A stretch of DNA of 64,000 bases from Flagellimonas algicola (GTDB lineage: Bacteria > Bacteroidota > Bacteroidia > Flavobacteriales > Flavobacteriaceae), in the NCBI RefSeq assembly GCF_005937185.1, contig NZ_VCNI01000002.1, positions 496,001 through 560,000 on the forward strand, read 5' to 3'. Position 1 is the first letter of the stretch. Each line of letters opens with the position of its first letter. Made by a program: the position numbers and the translations under genes. Positions 42,024 through 51,038 of the stretch are shown here, one piece after another. The notes beneath the pieces were generated by a model, which had not been told where the DNA came from, did no database searches, and was given only the letters and a program-made list of their open reading frames with translations.

Positions 42024-44303
42024 ATGAAATTTTCTAAAAATCTTGCACTACTTCTGCTGATTTTCTCAGTGTATTGGAGCTATCGAGCCTTAATGCCCCA
42101 ATACAGAGGTGATGTTAATAATGCCCCACAAACTTTCTCTACAGATAGGGCTTTGGAACATGTGAAAAACATATCCAAAGAACCACATGCAGTAGGTTTT
42201 CCAGGACATGGGAAGGTCAAAAGCTATATTATCTCGCAGCTTAACAAATTAGGGTTGGAAACCACTACTCAGGAGGGGTATACTGCTGGGGACTGGGCCA
42301 ATCTGAGCAAAGCCACCAACATCATTGCTAAAATAGAAGGTTCAGGAGACGGGAAAGCTTTGCTATTACTGACCCATTACGACAGCAGTCCCCACTCTTC
42401 TTTAGGGGCCAGTGATGCGGGCAGTGGTGTGGCCACAATTTTGGAAGGAGTACGGGCCTTTTTATCTGAAAATAAAACTCCCAAAAACGATATCATCATT
42501 CTTTTTTCGGATGCCGAAGAATTGGGGCTTAATGGCGCTGACCTATTTGTAAACAAACACCCTTGGGCCAAAGATGTGGGGCTTGTCCTAAATTTTGAGG
42601 CAAGAGGTAGTGGAGGGCCCAGTTACATGCTCATCGAGACCAATCAGGGCAATGCTAGATTGATTGAGGAATTTACCAAGGCCAGTCCAAAATATCCAGT
42701 GGCCAATTCCTTGGCCTATAGCATCTATAAAATGTTGCCCAACGATACGGATCTCACAGTTTTTAGGGAAGATGGGGATATTGAAGGTTTTAATTTTGCA
42801 TTTATAGATGATCATTATGATTATCATACCGTATTGGATAATTACGAACGCCTTGATAGAAATACACTTGCCCATCAAGGTAGTTATTTAATGCCTTTAT
42901 TGGCCCACTTTAGTGAAAGTGACCTTAATCAGCTAAAAGCTGAGGGTGATTACATCTATTTCAATCTTCCATTTTTTAGATTGATTTCCTATCCCTTTTC
43001 TTGGATATGGCCCATGCTAGCCGCTGCCATTCTAATCTTTCTGCTCCTTTTGGGTTATGGCCTAAAGCATCAAAAACTTAACTTCATAGATATAGGGAAA
43101 GGTTTTATTCCAGCATTCGTTTCTCTTATAATCAACGGAATCCTGGGCTACTTTGCTTGGTCCATGATCACTTGGTGGTATGGGGAATTCAATGATATAC
43201 TACATGGATTTACCTATAACGGGCATCTATACATTGTGGTTTATGCCATGTTTTCACTGGCTGTTTGTTTTTGGGTATACCATAAATTCCGAAAGCTAAA
43301 AACGGCCAACCTTTTGGTTGCTCCCATTTTTCTATGGCTGATTATTTGCATATTGGTCGGGATGTACCTAAAGGGAGCCAGTTTCTTTATAGTTCCACTA
43401 TTTGGAACCTTAGCGGCCCTAATGGTACTTATCAATCAAGATAAACCAAATCCATTGTTACTGGTTTTCCTGGCCTTGCCCGCTATCTTTATCCATGCCC
43501 CCTTCATTAAAATGTTTCCTGTAGGACTCGGTCTTAAAATGATGGTGGCAGCAACAGTGTTTACAACCTTGCTGTTCTTTTTGGCACTCCCATTTCTAGG
43601 CCAACTCAAAAACAAAGAGCGATTTGCCTATGTATTCCTTTTTCTGTTTTTTGCTTTTGGCATATCAGCCCATATAAATTCCAGATTCTCTGCAGAAAAA
43701 CCTAAACCCAGCAGCCTACTCTACGTTTACAATATAGATAATGACTCGGCAATTTGGGCTACCTATGATAGAAGCCTTATTGGTTGGAACGCACAGTTTT
43801 TGGGTGAGGGAAAAAGAAAAGTAGATTCTGGGGATTACAATTCCCTGGCAAGCAAATATGGTACAGGGTTCCAATTTGTTAAAGAGGCTCCAAAAAAGGA
43901 AATCCCAGCCCCGTGGGTAGATACCCTCTTGGATACCATTATTGGGAATGAGCGCATTCTGGAGCTTTGCGTTACTCCCAAAAGAAAGGTCAACCGATTG
44001 GAAGTATTTACCAATGACATCCAACTTAATGCGGTCAAGGTCAATGGTATTATTTTATCTGATAGCTTTCTCGCTCGCCGAAAACAAAGATTGGTCACAC
44101 ATTATATCAGTAACAATGACTATACAGAATTGGAGTTGAGTTTTCCGAAAGACAAAAAGTTGGAATTGACGTTTTATGAATCTTCCAATGACCTCATTTC
44201 GCATAAAGATTTTACCATCCCGCCGCGACCCGACTATAGCATTCCAATGCCCTTTGTTTTGAACGATGCGATCTTGGTAACGAAAACCTTGCGATTTGAC
44301 TGA
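42024..44303 (+). CDS. M28-family zinc metalloprotease with multi-pass membrane domain
   Basis: 759 residues. An N-terminal helix is followed by the M28 domain: His118 (LTHYDS) and Asp131 (GASDAGSG), AEELGLNGA near 166, and HYDYHTVLDN, all typical of co-catalytic Zn peptidases. From about residue 320 come eight or nine transmembrane helices and a C-terminal extracytoplasmic domain, as in vacuolar-membrane-protease-like bacterial proteins. It probably cleaves dipeptides or peptides on the outer face of the membrane. A -7 box TATTTTTG (41996-42003) lies upstream. Confidence 0.93.
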   Translation: MKFSKNLALLLLIFSVYWSYRALMPQYRGDVNNAPQTFSTDRALEHVKNISKEPHAVGFPGHGKVKSYIISQLNKLGLETTTQEGYTAGDWANLSKATNIIAKIEGSGDGKALLLLTHYDSSPHSSLGASDAGSGVATILEGVRAFLSENKTPKNDIIILFSDAEELGLNGADLFVNKHPWAKDVGLVLNFEARGSGGPSYMLIETNQGNARLIEEFTKASPKYPVANSLAYSIYKMLPNDTDLTVFREDGDIEGFNFAFIDDHYDYHTVLDNYERLDRNTLAHQGSYLMPLLAHFSESDLNQLKAEGDYIYFNLPFFRLISYPFSWIWPMLAAAILIFLLLLGYGLKHQKLNFIDIGKGFIPAFVSLIINGILGYFAWSMITWWYGEFNDILHGFTYNGHLYIVVYAMFSLAVCFWVYHKFRKLKTANLLVAPIFLWLIICILVGMYLKGASFFIVPLFGTLAALMVLINQDKPNPLLLVFLALPAIFIHAPFIKMFPVGLGLKMMVAATVFTTLLFFLALPFLGQLKNKERFAYVFLFLFFAFGISAHINSRFSAEKPKPSSLLYVYNIDNDSAIWATYDRSLIGWNAQFLGEGKRKVDSGDYNSLASKYGTGFQFVKEAPKKEIPAPWVDTLLDTIIGNERILELCVTPKRKVNRLEVFTNDIQLNAVKVNGIILSDSFLARRKQRLVTHYISNNDYTELELSFPKDKKLELTFYESSNDLISHKDFTIPPRPDYSIPMPFVLNDAILVTKTLRFD

Positions 44304-45105
44304 AAAAATTGGGATTTTAGGGTGTGGATGGCTGGGCTTTCCATTGGCCCAAGCGCTCGTTCAGAAAAATTACGAGGTGTATGGGACCACCACATCTCAG
44401 GATAAGTTGGAAACGCTAAAAAATGAGGGCATAAATCCTTATTTGGTCTCCTTATCAGCATCCAAAATAGAAGGGGAAATCCAAGATTTTTTATCCCGAA
44501 TTGATACGCTCGTCATCAACGTTCCTCCAAGATTAAGGGGAACAAGCAAAGAGAGTTTTTTTGACAAGATGCAATTGCTACTTGAAGCAATTAAAAGCTC
44601 ATCGGTATCAAGGATTATCTTCATCAGTAGTACAGCCGTTTATGGGGATGTATATGGTGAGGTCACTGAAGAAACACCCACCATGCCCAATACCGAATCT
44701 GGCAGGCAACTGGTACAGGTTGAAAAACTCTTCCAGACCGATGATTCCATCAGAACCACTGTTATACGTTTTGGAGGACTCATTGGGCCGGATAGAAATC
44801 CGGCTACCATGTTATCTGGAAGAACAGGTCTCCGCAATGGGCATGACCCCATAAACCTGATTCACTTGGAAGATTGCATCCATATGATCATTACCATCTT
44901 GGAAAAAGGGTATTGGGGAGAGCTGTTTAATGGGGTTTACCCCCATCATCCTGCCAAGCGGGATTTTTATACGGAACAGGCTCAAAAACTTGGCATTCCC
45001 GCACCCATCTATCTCAAAGATTCCGATAAAAACCCAGGAAAAATTGTCGTTAGTAGGAATTTTCTTGATAAATCCCATGTCTTCAATACCTCTATAGCTT
45101 TATAG
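44296..45105 (+). CDS. NAD(P)-binding epimerase/SDR family protein (YeeZ-like)
   Basis: 269 residues from a TTG start that overlaps the M28 stop by 8 bases, indicating translational coupling. IGILGCGWLGFPLAQAL is the Rossmann nucleotide loop; IIFISSTAVYGDV and IHLEDCI are of the atypical extended SDR (YeeZ/YlbE) group. Substrate unknown. Confidence 0.88.
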   Translation: MTEKIGILGCGWLGFPLAQALVQKNYEVYGTTTSQDKLETLKNEGINPYLVSLSASKIEGEIQDFLSRIDTLVINVPPRLRGTSKESFFDKMQLLLEAIKSSSVSRIIFISSTAVYGDVYGEVTEETPTMPNTESGRQLVQVEKLFQTDDSIRTTVIRFGGLIGPDRNPATMLSGRTGLRNGHDPINLIHLEDCIHMIITILEKGYWGELFNGVYPHHPAKRDFYTEQAQKLGIPAPIYLKDSDKNPGKIVVSRNFLDKSHVFNTSIAL

Positions 45106-45227
45106 TTGACCACACAGAGAGCACATTTCACAACAATTAAGATAAATTTAAGTTAATTAAACTATTGATTTTTAATATGTTACGCCTGGCAGCGTTAACT
45201 TTATATAAGCAATACGTTATACATGTC

Positions 45228-45602
45228 ATGGGAAATTCAAGATTAACAACAAGAATCTTGATGGAGATGGAGAATTTGATTACAAAAAGTAGTACAAGAG
45301 AAAACATAACCTCAAGATTTCAAGAATTACATCAGTCCATTCTGAGAAAGCATTACAATGCGGCCGATGTGGAAATTGACTATCATAATCACCGCATAAA
45401 GATGGATGTGGTCCTTGATGATGGCGAATATGATCCAAAAACCATCAATATGGTGGTTTCAACAATGCCGGTAAATCTCTTTTATAAAAATCTATGCGAT
45501 TTTCTTAAATCCTGTCTTTCCAAGGATGTAAAGAGCTTGGCGTTTTATGCCAGTTTATTAAAACAATATACTGATAAGGACATTGCTATGATGGCATTGT
45601 AA
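45228..45602 (+). CDS. conserved protein of unknown function
   Basis: About 124 residues, taken from the ATG at 45228 (MGNSRLTTRILMEMENLI), because the 21 residues before it are an unlikely leader. The protein is alpha/beta with one possible long helix and no transmembrane segment. No family recognised. Followed closely by a good terminator. Confidence 0.6.
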   Translation: MGNSRLTTRILMEMENLITKSSTRENITSRFQELHQSILRKHYNAADVEIDYHNHRIKMDVVLDDGEYDPKTINMVVSTMPVNLFYKNLCDFLKSCLSKDVKSLAFYASLLKQYTDKDIAMMAL

Positions 45603-45621
45603 ATCAAAAAACTTGCTAGTG

Positions 45622-45655
45622 AAAAAGATGTCTTATGGGCATCTTTTTGTTTTTG
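45622..45655 (+). terminator. rho-independent terminator
   Basis: AAAAAGATGTC (45622-45632) pairs with GGCATCTTTTT (45638-45648), with loop TTATG and more T residues to 45655. Confidence 0.8.
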
Positions 45656-45726
45656 ATTCATATAGTATTCTTTAACAGCATCATACCAATAATTTTTTTA
45701 GTTTTGGCGCACCTAAACGTGAACAA

Positions 45727-46422
45727 ATGAAAAAGTTAGTTGTGTTGTTGCTCTTGTTTGTAGGCTTCAACGGAATTTCCCAGACGCAAAGTGAGCTATT
45801 AAAACACTACCAAGACTATTACAAGGAGATGCGCCTGCAAGGTGACATCAATGGGGTTATCGGGGCACTTACCCACTTGAATGTTTTATCCCCGTCCAAA
45901 CAGCGAAAAGATACTTTGGCCTTTGTATACATGAACAACGGTCAACACATGCAAGCCTTAAATACCATTGGAATAGAAAAAAATGGCGATGATTCAGATT
46001 TGGCCGTGCAGGTTAAAGCTGTTTCTTTAAAGGCTTTGAATCAGCCTAAGCGTGCCTTGGAGCATTTCGAGATTCTTTTTTCGAGAGCCCCCTCTGCCTA
46101 TCTTGCTTACGAATTGGCTGACCTAAAAATACAGACTGGTGATGTAGAGGGTGCAACCACTAATATTGAATATGGCATTACCAACGCCCAAGAAGATATG
46201 AAATATGCCTTCTACGAGAGACAACAACCATACGAAGTCCCTTTAAAGGCTGCCTTTTATCACCTACAAGGGTTGGTTATTTATAATAAGGACAAAAGCA
46301 AGATTGATGACGCTATTGCCTCTATTGATGAAGCGCTTAAAATAGATGCTAATTTTAATCTGGCTAGTTTGAGCAAACAAGCTTTGGAATCCAGAAAAGA
46401 AAAACCGGAAGGCGAAAATTAA
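45727..46422 (+). CDS. exported TPR-like protein
   Basis: 231 residues with a Sec signal peptide (KKLVVLLLLFVGFNGISQ). Helical repeats LKALNQPKRALEHFEILFSRAP and VEGATTNIEYGITNAQEDM look like tetratricopeptide repeats, so a protein-interaction role in the periplasm is likely. A -7 box TAGTTTTG (45699-45706) precedes it, with no good -33. Confidence 0.75.
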   Translation: MKKLVVLLLLFVGFNGISQTQSELLKHYQDYYKEMRLQGDINGVIGALTHLNVLSPSKQRKDTLAFVYMNNGQHMQALNTIGIEKNGDDSDLAVQVKAVSLKALNQPKRALEHFEILFSRAPSAYLAYELADLKIQTGDVEGATTNIEYGITNAQEDMKYAFYERQQPYEVPLKAAFYHLQGLVIYNKDKSKIDDAIASIDEALKIDANFNLASLSKQALESRKEKPEGEN

Positions 46423-46425
46423 GAT

Positions 46426-46923
46426 CTATTGCTTGCTAAGCTGAAGTAGCAACAAACTGTCTTTTTCTTTTTTGAGTTCGATTAGTTCCGATACATTTTC
46501 ATTGGGTACGGCTATAGACAACACATAATGGGCAATTTTCCATTGCCCATTTTCTTTTTTTAGAGTCCCAGAACCCCTACATAGTTTCATCTGGGTATCC
46601 AACAGCTCATCAAACCAAGCGAAGTCCATAGATTCATTGATATAAATGTTTCGCTCCACTGCGGTAAAACTCCATGCCTTTCCACGGTCGAAATAGGGTT
46701 TGGAAAACGCCCTAAATTCATTGTTTTGCCAATTTTCAGTGGCATCTGTTCCTAAAAACACCCCATCATCTGTCATCCTGGAAAAATAACCGTCAAAATC
46801 GGCATTGGATGCTGCCAAATGCCATGCATCCAGCAATTGATCTATCTGTTGCTTCTCGTCCGTTTGGGCTTTTAACGATACAGCACAAATCATCAAAATC
46901 AGAATCAATAATCTACTCTTCAT
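46426..46923 (-). CDS. exported SnoaL-like (NTF2-fold, DUF4440) protein
   Basis: 165 residues with a Sec signal (SRLLILILMICAVSLKAQ). LDAWHLAASNADFDGYFSRMTDDGVFLGTDATENW and GSGTLKKENGQWKIAHYVLSI are the SnoaL_3/NTF2-like pattern. Function unknown, perhaps binding small molecules. Its start overlaps the stop of the upstream lipoprotein gene by 11 bases. Confidence 0.88.
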   Translation of the reverse strand: MKSRLLILILMICAVSLKAQTDEKQQIDQLLDAWHLAASNADFDGYFSRMTDDGVFLGTDATENWQNNEFRAFSKPYFDRGKAWSFTAVERNIYINESMDFAWFDELLDTQMKLCRGSGTLKKENGQWKIAHYVLSIAVPNENVSELIELKKEKDSLLLLQLSKQ

Positions 46924-47410
46924 CCAAGATCAGCTTTTTGTCCAATTGACTATTAATAACAACATTGAGTTGAGCACGCATGGCATTATAGGCATTGATC
47001 ATCTCAACGGTGGGTTCTGTTGTCTCACTATTATTAAGCACGTGGGATTTGGCTTTAAACAAGTAGGTCTTTACCACCCTTAACCGACTCTTGATTTCAA
47101 GTGCATCAAACATCGCCGGATACTGCGATTTCTCCAAAAGGCTTTGTTTATCAATCAAATCATCCAGTGCCAAAGCAAGATCTTCATTGTTTCTGGCCTT
47201 GTACAATACATCAAAACTTGAGTTAAACGCCCTAAATTCAGGCCAGTTTTCCAACAGCTCGGTAGCCTTTGTATTCAAAACCGTTCGTTGAGGCATTTTT
47301 TGATAGTTGAAAACAAGTTCTTCATAAGGAGAATCTTCCGGGCTTGCATTCTTATCCTTGCATCCCAATAGAACAATTCCAGCTACTAATAACCCTAACA
47401 ATTTTCGCAT
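46913..47410 (-). CDS. lipoprotein of unknown function
   Basis: 165 residues with a lipobox (LLVAGIVLLGC, Cys at about 17) and a helical mature part with little aromatic content. No family recognised. It is cotranscribed with the SnoaL-like gene. Confidence 0.7.
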   Translation of the reverse strand: MRKLLGLLVAGIVLLGCKDKNASPEDSPYEELVFNYQKMPQRTVLNTKATELLENWPEFRAFNSSFDVLYKARNNEDLALALDDLIDKQSLLEKSQYPAMFDALEIKSRLRVVKTYLFKAKSHVLNNSETTEPTVEMINAYNAMRAQLNVVINSQLDKKLILDEE

Positions 47411-47474
47411 GGACGAATGTACAAATTTTAATAAAGGCTATCTTTACAGGCTAACTCAATTAACTTCATTTTAA

Positions 47475-48419
47475 ATGCAAAAACCAATTCTTATTCTTGG
47501 AGCTTGTGGTCAAATCGGCACGGAACTTACCATGGAATTGCGTGCCAAATATGGAAAAGACGCGGTAATAGCAAGTGACATTAGAGAGGGAAGTGAATCC
47601 CTTATGGATTCAGGGCCATTTGAGCTTTTGGACGCAACCAATTATGAGGCTATTGAAGATGTGGTGATGCATTACGAAATTGATGAGGTATACCTTATGG
47701 CGGCCATGTTGAGTGCTACAGCAGAAAAATTTCCTATGCGAGCCTGGAACCTGAACATGAACTCGTTGTTCAATGTTCTCAATTTGGCAAAAGACAGGAA
47801 AATCAGCAAAATATTTTGGCCCAGCAGCATTGCCGTTTTTGGTCCCAATACCCCTAAAAAGAACACACCACAAAGTACCATTATGGAACCTAGCACGGTA
47901 TATGGTATAAGCAAACAATCTGGGGAACGTTGGTGCGAATATTATTTTAACAAGTTTGGGATTGATGTCCGTAGTGTTCGTTATCCAGGACTTATAAGTT
48001 GGAAGACCATGCCGGGCGGTGGTACAACGGACTATGCGGTTGAAGTCTATCATAAAGCCCTTGAAACCGGGCAATACAATTGTTTTTTGCAAGAAGACAC
48101 CAAGCTCCCCATGATGTATATGGATGACGCCATCAGTGCAACCTTGAATTTGATGGAAGCAGATACGGAAAAAATCAGTGTAAGATCATCCTATAATTTG
48201 GGAAGCATGAGTTTTACCCCAAATGAAATTGCACATAGCATCAAAGAGCATATTCCGGAATTCCAGATGGATTATCAACCCGATTTTAGACAGCAGATTG
48301 CAGATTCCTGGCCTAGCAGTATTGATGATAGTTTTGCCAAAAGGGATTGGGGTTGGCAACCCAAATTTGATTTGGACAGTACCACTTCTGAAATGTTGCG
48401 CAATTTGCGTCAGGAGTAA
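47475..48419 (+). CDS. short-chain L-threonine 3-dehydrogenase-like epimerase-family enzyme
   Basis: 314 residues. ILILGACGQIGTELT is the Rossmann loop, VYGISKQSGERW the Tyr-x3-Lys site, and GTTDYAVEVYHKAL plus EPSTVYG are typical of SDR-type threonine dehydrogenases, which convert threonine to 2-amino-3-ketobutyrate. It closely resembles UDP-glucose epimerase paralogues, but the GGGTTDYA loop favours the threonine enzyme. A weak -7 box TATCTTTA (47439-47446) precedes it. Confidence 0.88.
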   Translation: MQKPILILGACGQIGTELTMELRAKYGKDAVIASDIREGSESLMDSGPFELLDATNYEAIEDVVMHYEIDEVYLMAAMLSATAEKFPMRAWNLNMNSLFNVLNLAKDRKISKIFWPSSIAVFGPNTPKKNTPQSTIMEPSTVYGISKQSGERWCEYYFNKFGIDVRSVRYPGLISWKTMPGGGTTDYAVEVYHKALETGQYNCFLQEDTKLPMMYMDDAISATLNLMEADTEKISVRSSYNLGSMSFTPNEIAHSIKEHIPEFQMDYQPDFRQQIADSWPSSIDDSFAKRDWGWQPKFDLDSTTSEMLRNLRQE

Positions 48420-48422
48420 TAG

Positions 48423-48740
48423 TTATTCTTCCTCCGAACTAAATCCCGGTTCTGATGAATTGTCCATTCCAAGAACAGTAGCATCTGCTTCATCAAAATT
48501 GATGATAGAGCGCTGAAGTTTTGAACTGATTTTGACTAAAAAAATAGTGTCGGCAGCCGTTACTTCGACCGCTTCAACTGCCTCTCCTTTGATGTTCCTA
48601 AACTTAATGATATCCCTGTCCCCATATCCATCAGGATACTTTTGTACTAAAAGTTGAAGTACCCCAGGGGTAAGCTTTTTATAATCGATAATGACTCTCT
48701 TAGGATTGGACATCGGAGCGAGTTTATCATCAATTGCCAC
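48423..48740 (-). CDS. conserved protein of unknown function
   Basis: 105 residues; a second ATG nine codons in (MSNPKRVIIDYKKL) is an alternative start. VIIDYKKLTPGVLQLLVQKYPDGYGDRDIIKF (shortened) and AVEVTAADTIFLVKIS suggest an alpha/beta fold, with an acidic C-terminus. I recall closely similar short proteins in flavobacteria but no function. It follows moaC by 15 bases on the same strand. Confidence 0.7.
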   Translation of the reverse strand: MAIDDKLAPMSNPKRVIIDYKKLTPGVLQLLVQKYPDGYGDRDIIKFRNIKGEAVEAVEVTAADTIFLVKISSKLQRSIINFDEADATVLGMDNSSEPGFSSEEE

Positions 48741-48755
48741 TTAAAATTATAAAAA

Positions 48756-49184
48756 TTATCCGTTGTGGATATCCGATTTGCCCCCAGTTTTCTTTAAAAG
48801 CTTAATGTGATGTATTTCCACACCTTTGTCAATGGGCTTTAGCATGTCGTACATATTCAGTGCAACAACGCTTGCTCCATGCATGGCCTCCACCTCCACT
48901 CCAGTTTTGTAAAAGGTCTGCACCATCACCTCAACGGTAATTTCCAAACCGTCAATAGTAAAATCAATGGCGCAGTGTTCCACTGGGAGTGGATGGCAAT
49001 CCGGAAGTAAGTCAGCGGTTTTTTTAACCCCTAAAAATCCTGCGGCCTTGCTCATGGAAAAAACATCGCCCTTGGGAACCTTGCCAATTTGAATGGCCTT
49101 TATGGTCTCTTGTCTGCTGACCTTGACCACTGCTTGTGCAATGGCCGTCCTATGGGTGGATTGTTTTTGGGTAATATCTACCAT
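48756..49184 (-). CDS. moaC: cyclic pyranopterin monophosphate synthase MoaC
   Basis: 142 residues. LLPDCHPLPVEHCAIDF and VEVEAMHGASVVALNMYDMLKPIDKG are the catalytic motifs of MoaC, which turns the MoaA product into cPMP, an early step of molybdenum cofactor synthesis. It directly follows moaE (4-base gap). moaA and moaD were not seen in this window. Confidence 0.96.
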   Translation of the reverse strand: MVDITQKQSTHRTAIAQAVVKVSRQETIKAIQIGKVPKGDVFSMSKAAGFLGVKKTADLLPDCHPLPVEHCAIDFTIDGLEITVEVMVQTFYKTGVEVEAMHGASVVALNMYDMLKPIDKGVEIHHIKLLKKTGGKSDIHNG

Positions 49185-49188
49185 AGGT

Positions 49189-49629
49189 TTAAGTGTTTAC
49201 CTTCCATTGATAGGAATCATCCTCGAAAATCTCTTTTCCAAAAACGGGAACCTGTGCTTTTATTTCCTCCACAACATACCGAATGGCGTCAAAAGCAGTC
49301 TTTCGATGCGGGGACGATACAAATACAAACAGACAAAGCTCACCCACTGGAACGCTACCCAAACTGTGGTAAATATGCATGCAGGTAAGGTCGTATTGGT
49401 CAAACGCGCTTTCCCTGATCTCATGGAACTTTTGGTTGGCCATTTCCTCATAAGCTGTGTACTCTATGGCCCCTACGGTTTTACCATCAATTTTATCGGC
49501 CCTAACCTGCCCCAAAAAAATATCATGTGCCCCAATCTGGGTCTTATGTTGATGATGCGCTATGGATTCCGCAATAAATGAGGGGTTTATGGCACCCTCA
49601 ACAAACACGTTTTTTACCTTCCTTTCCAT
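49189..49629 (-). CDS. moaE: molybdopterin synthase catalytic subunit MoaE
   Basis: 146 residues. GAIEYTAYEEMANQKFHEI, HIYHSLGSVPVGELCLFVFVSSPHRKTAF, and KAQVPVFGKEIFEDDSYQWK (shortened) are typical of MoaE, which adds the two dithiolene sulfurs to cPMP using MoaD thiocarboxylate. Upstream of moaC. It would feed the Mo enzymes at 29-31 and 58.8-60 kb. Confidence 0.96.
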   Translation of the reverse strand: MERKVKNVFVEGAINPSFIAESIAHHQHKTQIGAHDIFLGQVRADKIDGKTVGAIEYTAYEEMANQKFHEIRESAFDQYDLTCMHIYHSLGSVPVGELCLFVFVSSPHRKTAFDAIRYVVEEIKAQVPVFGKEIFEDDSYQWKVNT

Positions 49630-49703
49630 TTAGAAGCTGTTTTTTGCTAAGGTAACCAAGAAATAGGAAAGCTGAAGAAAATTTGTAACCCCGGCAAGCA
49701 TTA

Positions 49704-49719
49704 CCGTATCACGATACGG
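49704..49719. repeat. short hairpin CCGTAT-CACG-ATACGG
   Basis: Perfect 6-bp arms (49704-49709 and 49714-49719) between moaE and the tRNA. No T tract follows in either direction, so it is not a convincing terminator. Confidence 0.4.
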
Positions 49720-49752
49720 CATAAACCTGCCCGACTGAGTTGTTCAAGCGAG

Positions 49753-49882
49753 GTTTAGGAAACCTGCCTGCCAAAGTAGCCTCACCAGGACTCGAACCTG
49801 GATCTAAAGTTTAGGAAACTTCTATTCTATCCCTTGAACTATGAGGCCGTATTAAATTTGGCACGCAGGCAGGCTTCTAAAC
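49753..49882. repeat. inverted repeat flanking the tRNA-Arg gene
   Basis: GTTTAGGAAACCTGCCTGCCAAA (49753-49775, shown here in parts: CCTGCCTG at 49763-49770) faces the complementary TTTGGCA...CAGGCAGG...TAAAC (49857-49882). The arms bracket the tRNA. The left arm also contains GTTTAGGAAAC, which recurs at 49809-49819 in the anticodon arm. Confidence 0.55.
49778..49847 (-). tRNA. tRNA-Arg (anticodon CCU)
   Basis: Read on the minus strand the gene starts GCCTCAT (49847-49841) and ends GTGAGGC, which pair as acceptor stem with T-G at the base. The T arm CCAGG-TTCGAGT-CCTGG is standard, and the anticodon loop TTCCTAA (anticodon CCU, reading AGG) is closed by a 5-bp stem. CCA is not encoded. The flanks are the inverted repeats at 49753-49882. 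Confidence 0.9.
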
Positions 49883-49952
49883 AATCCCAATTATTACTGG
49901 ATAAACCAGAATATAACGGATAGCAAAAATATGTTTTTTTGGGAATCAAATA

Positions 49953-50366
49953 CTAATGTGGCAGTTTGCTTTTTAGCAGGCCGTATACAAAGGTTCCCAA
50001 TAAGGCTCCTAGCAAAACTATCAAAACAGGTAGAAACCCGGCTCCTACAAGGGTATACATAGGACCGGGACAAGCTCCAGCCAGTGCCCAGCCCAAACCA
50101 AAGAGAATTCCGCCAATGGCATTGGCAACGAAGGTCTTTTTCTTCTCTGAAATGGTAATATCGTTCCCTTTAAAAGACTTTGCCTTTGATCGTTTCACCC
50201 ATTGAACAAATAGTATGCCCAGCACCACTGCTGATCCAATTATCCCGTACATATGAAAGGCATCAAATTGGAACATTTCATAGATTCGGAACCAAGAAGC
50301 TGCTTCGGACTTATAGAGTACGATCCCAAAAAAGGTACCCACCAGTAAATAGCTAAAATTTCTCAT
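49953..50366 (-). CDS. YeeE/YedE sulfur transporter, second half (DUF6691 type)
   Basis: 137 residues with four hydrophobic helices. VNAIGGILFGLGWALAGACPGPMYTLVGAG (shortened) holds the key Cys of the YeeE/YedE thiosulfate channel family, which brings thiosulfate or similar sulfur ions into the cell. It follows the partner half at 3 bases; the two together equal one full YeeE-like channel, an arrangement common in Bacteroidota. Confidence 0.9.
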   Translation of the reverse strand: MRNFSYLLVGTFFGIVLYKSEAASWFRIYEMFQFDAFHMYGIIGSAVVLGILFVQWVKRSKAKSFKGNDITISEKKKTFVANAIGGILFGLGWALAGACPGPMYTLVGAGFLPVLIVLLGALLGTFVYGLLKSKLPH

Positions 50367-50369
50367 AGG

Positions 50370-50927
50370 CTAAAAAATTAATGGGAACAATAAATGTATC
50401 ATGACAAGACCTCCAACGAAAAACCCTAAAACAGCTACTAGAGAAGGAAGTTGAAGGTTGCTCAAACCTGAAATGGCATGTCCGGAGGTGCATCCGCCTG
50501 CATAACGCGCGCCGAAGCCCACCAAGAACCCGGCTACTAGTAAAATGACCCATGTAAAAGGATTGGAAAGGCTTTCCAGAGAAAATAACTCTGATGGCAA
50601 ATAAGCCTTTCCCGCACTTGAGAAACCAAGTTCATTCAAGGTGGTAACCGAAGATTCTGAAATAGCAACTCCTCTGTTTTCAGATAATAGGTTTGCACCC
50701 AAAAATCCTCCAAAAACCACACCCAAAACCACCATCAAACTCCATATCTTGGATTTGACATCAGTTTTGAAGTAATCCACAAATCGCCCTGCACCACTTA
50801 TGGAACACATCGTTTCCAAATTGGTTGACATGCCAAAGCGTTTGCCCATCAAAATCAATAGGGCCATTACAAGGACAATCAACGGTCCGGAAACGTACCA
50901 TGGCCAGGGTTGCATTATAAGCTCCAT
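50370..50927 (-). CDS. YeeE/YedE sulfur transporter, first half
   Basis: 185 residues with about five transmembrane helices. FLVGFGARYAGGCTSGHAISGL contains the conserved Cys of the family; the N-terminal NLETMCSISGAGRFVDYFK adds another. It is translated with the second half. A -7 box TAACTTTG (50980-50987, minus) lies 53 bases upstream, within GTAAC-CAAA-GTTAC. Confidence 0.9.
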   Translation of the reverse strand: MELIMQPWPWYVSGPLIVLVMALLILMGKRFGMSTNLETMCSISGAGRFVDYFKTDVKSKIWSLMVVLGVVFGGFLGANLLSENRGVAISESSVTTLNELGFSSAGKAYLPSELFSLESLSNPFTWVILLVAGFLVGFGARYAGGCTSGHAISGLSNLQLPSLVAVLGFFVGGLVMIHLLFPLIF

Positions 50928-50974
50928 TTAGAATAAAGTTTTTCCAAAGTAAACCACTTGAGCTGAAACCTCAG

Positions 50975-50988
50975 GTAACCAAAGTTAC
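50975..50988 (-). promoter_or_regulatory. putative YeeE/YedE promoter -7 box in a GTAAC palindrome
   Basis: GTAAC-CAAA-GTTAC (50975-50988); the minus strand reads TAACTTTG at 50987-50980, matching TAnnTTTG. No -33 TTG is visible, so an activator may be needed. Confidence 0.4.
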
Positions 50989-51038
50989 ACAAGTGATTTC
51001 CTGGTTGTATCAGAAATGGATTTATAATCCAAAAAGCC

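Noticed and set aside
49704..49719. terminator of moaE or tRNA
   Set aside because: The hairpin has no T tract in either direction.
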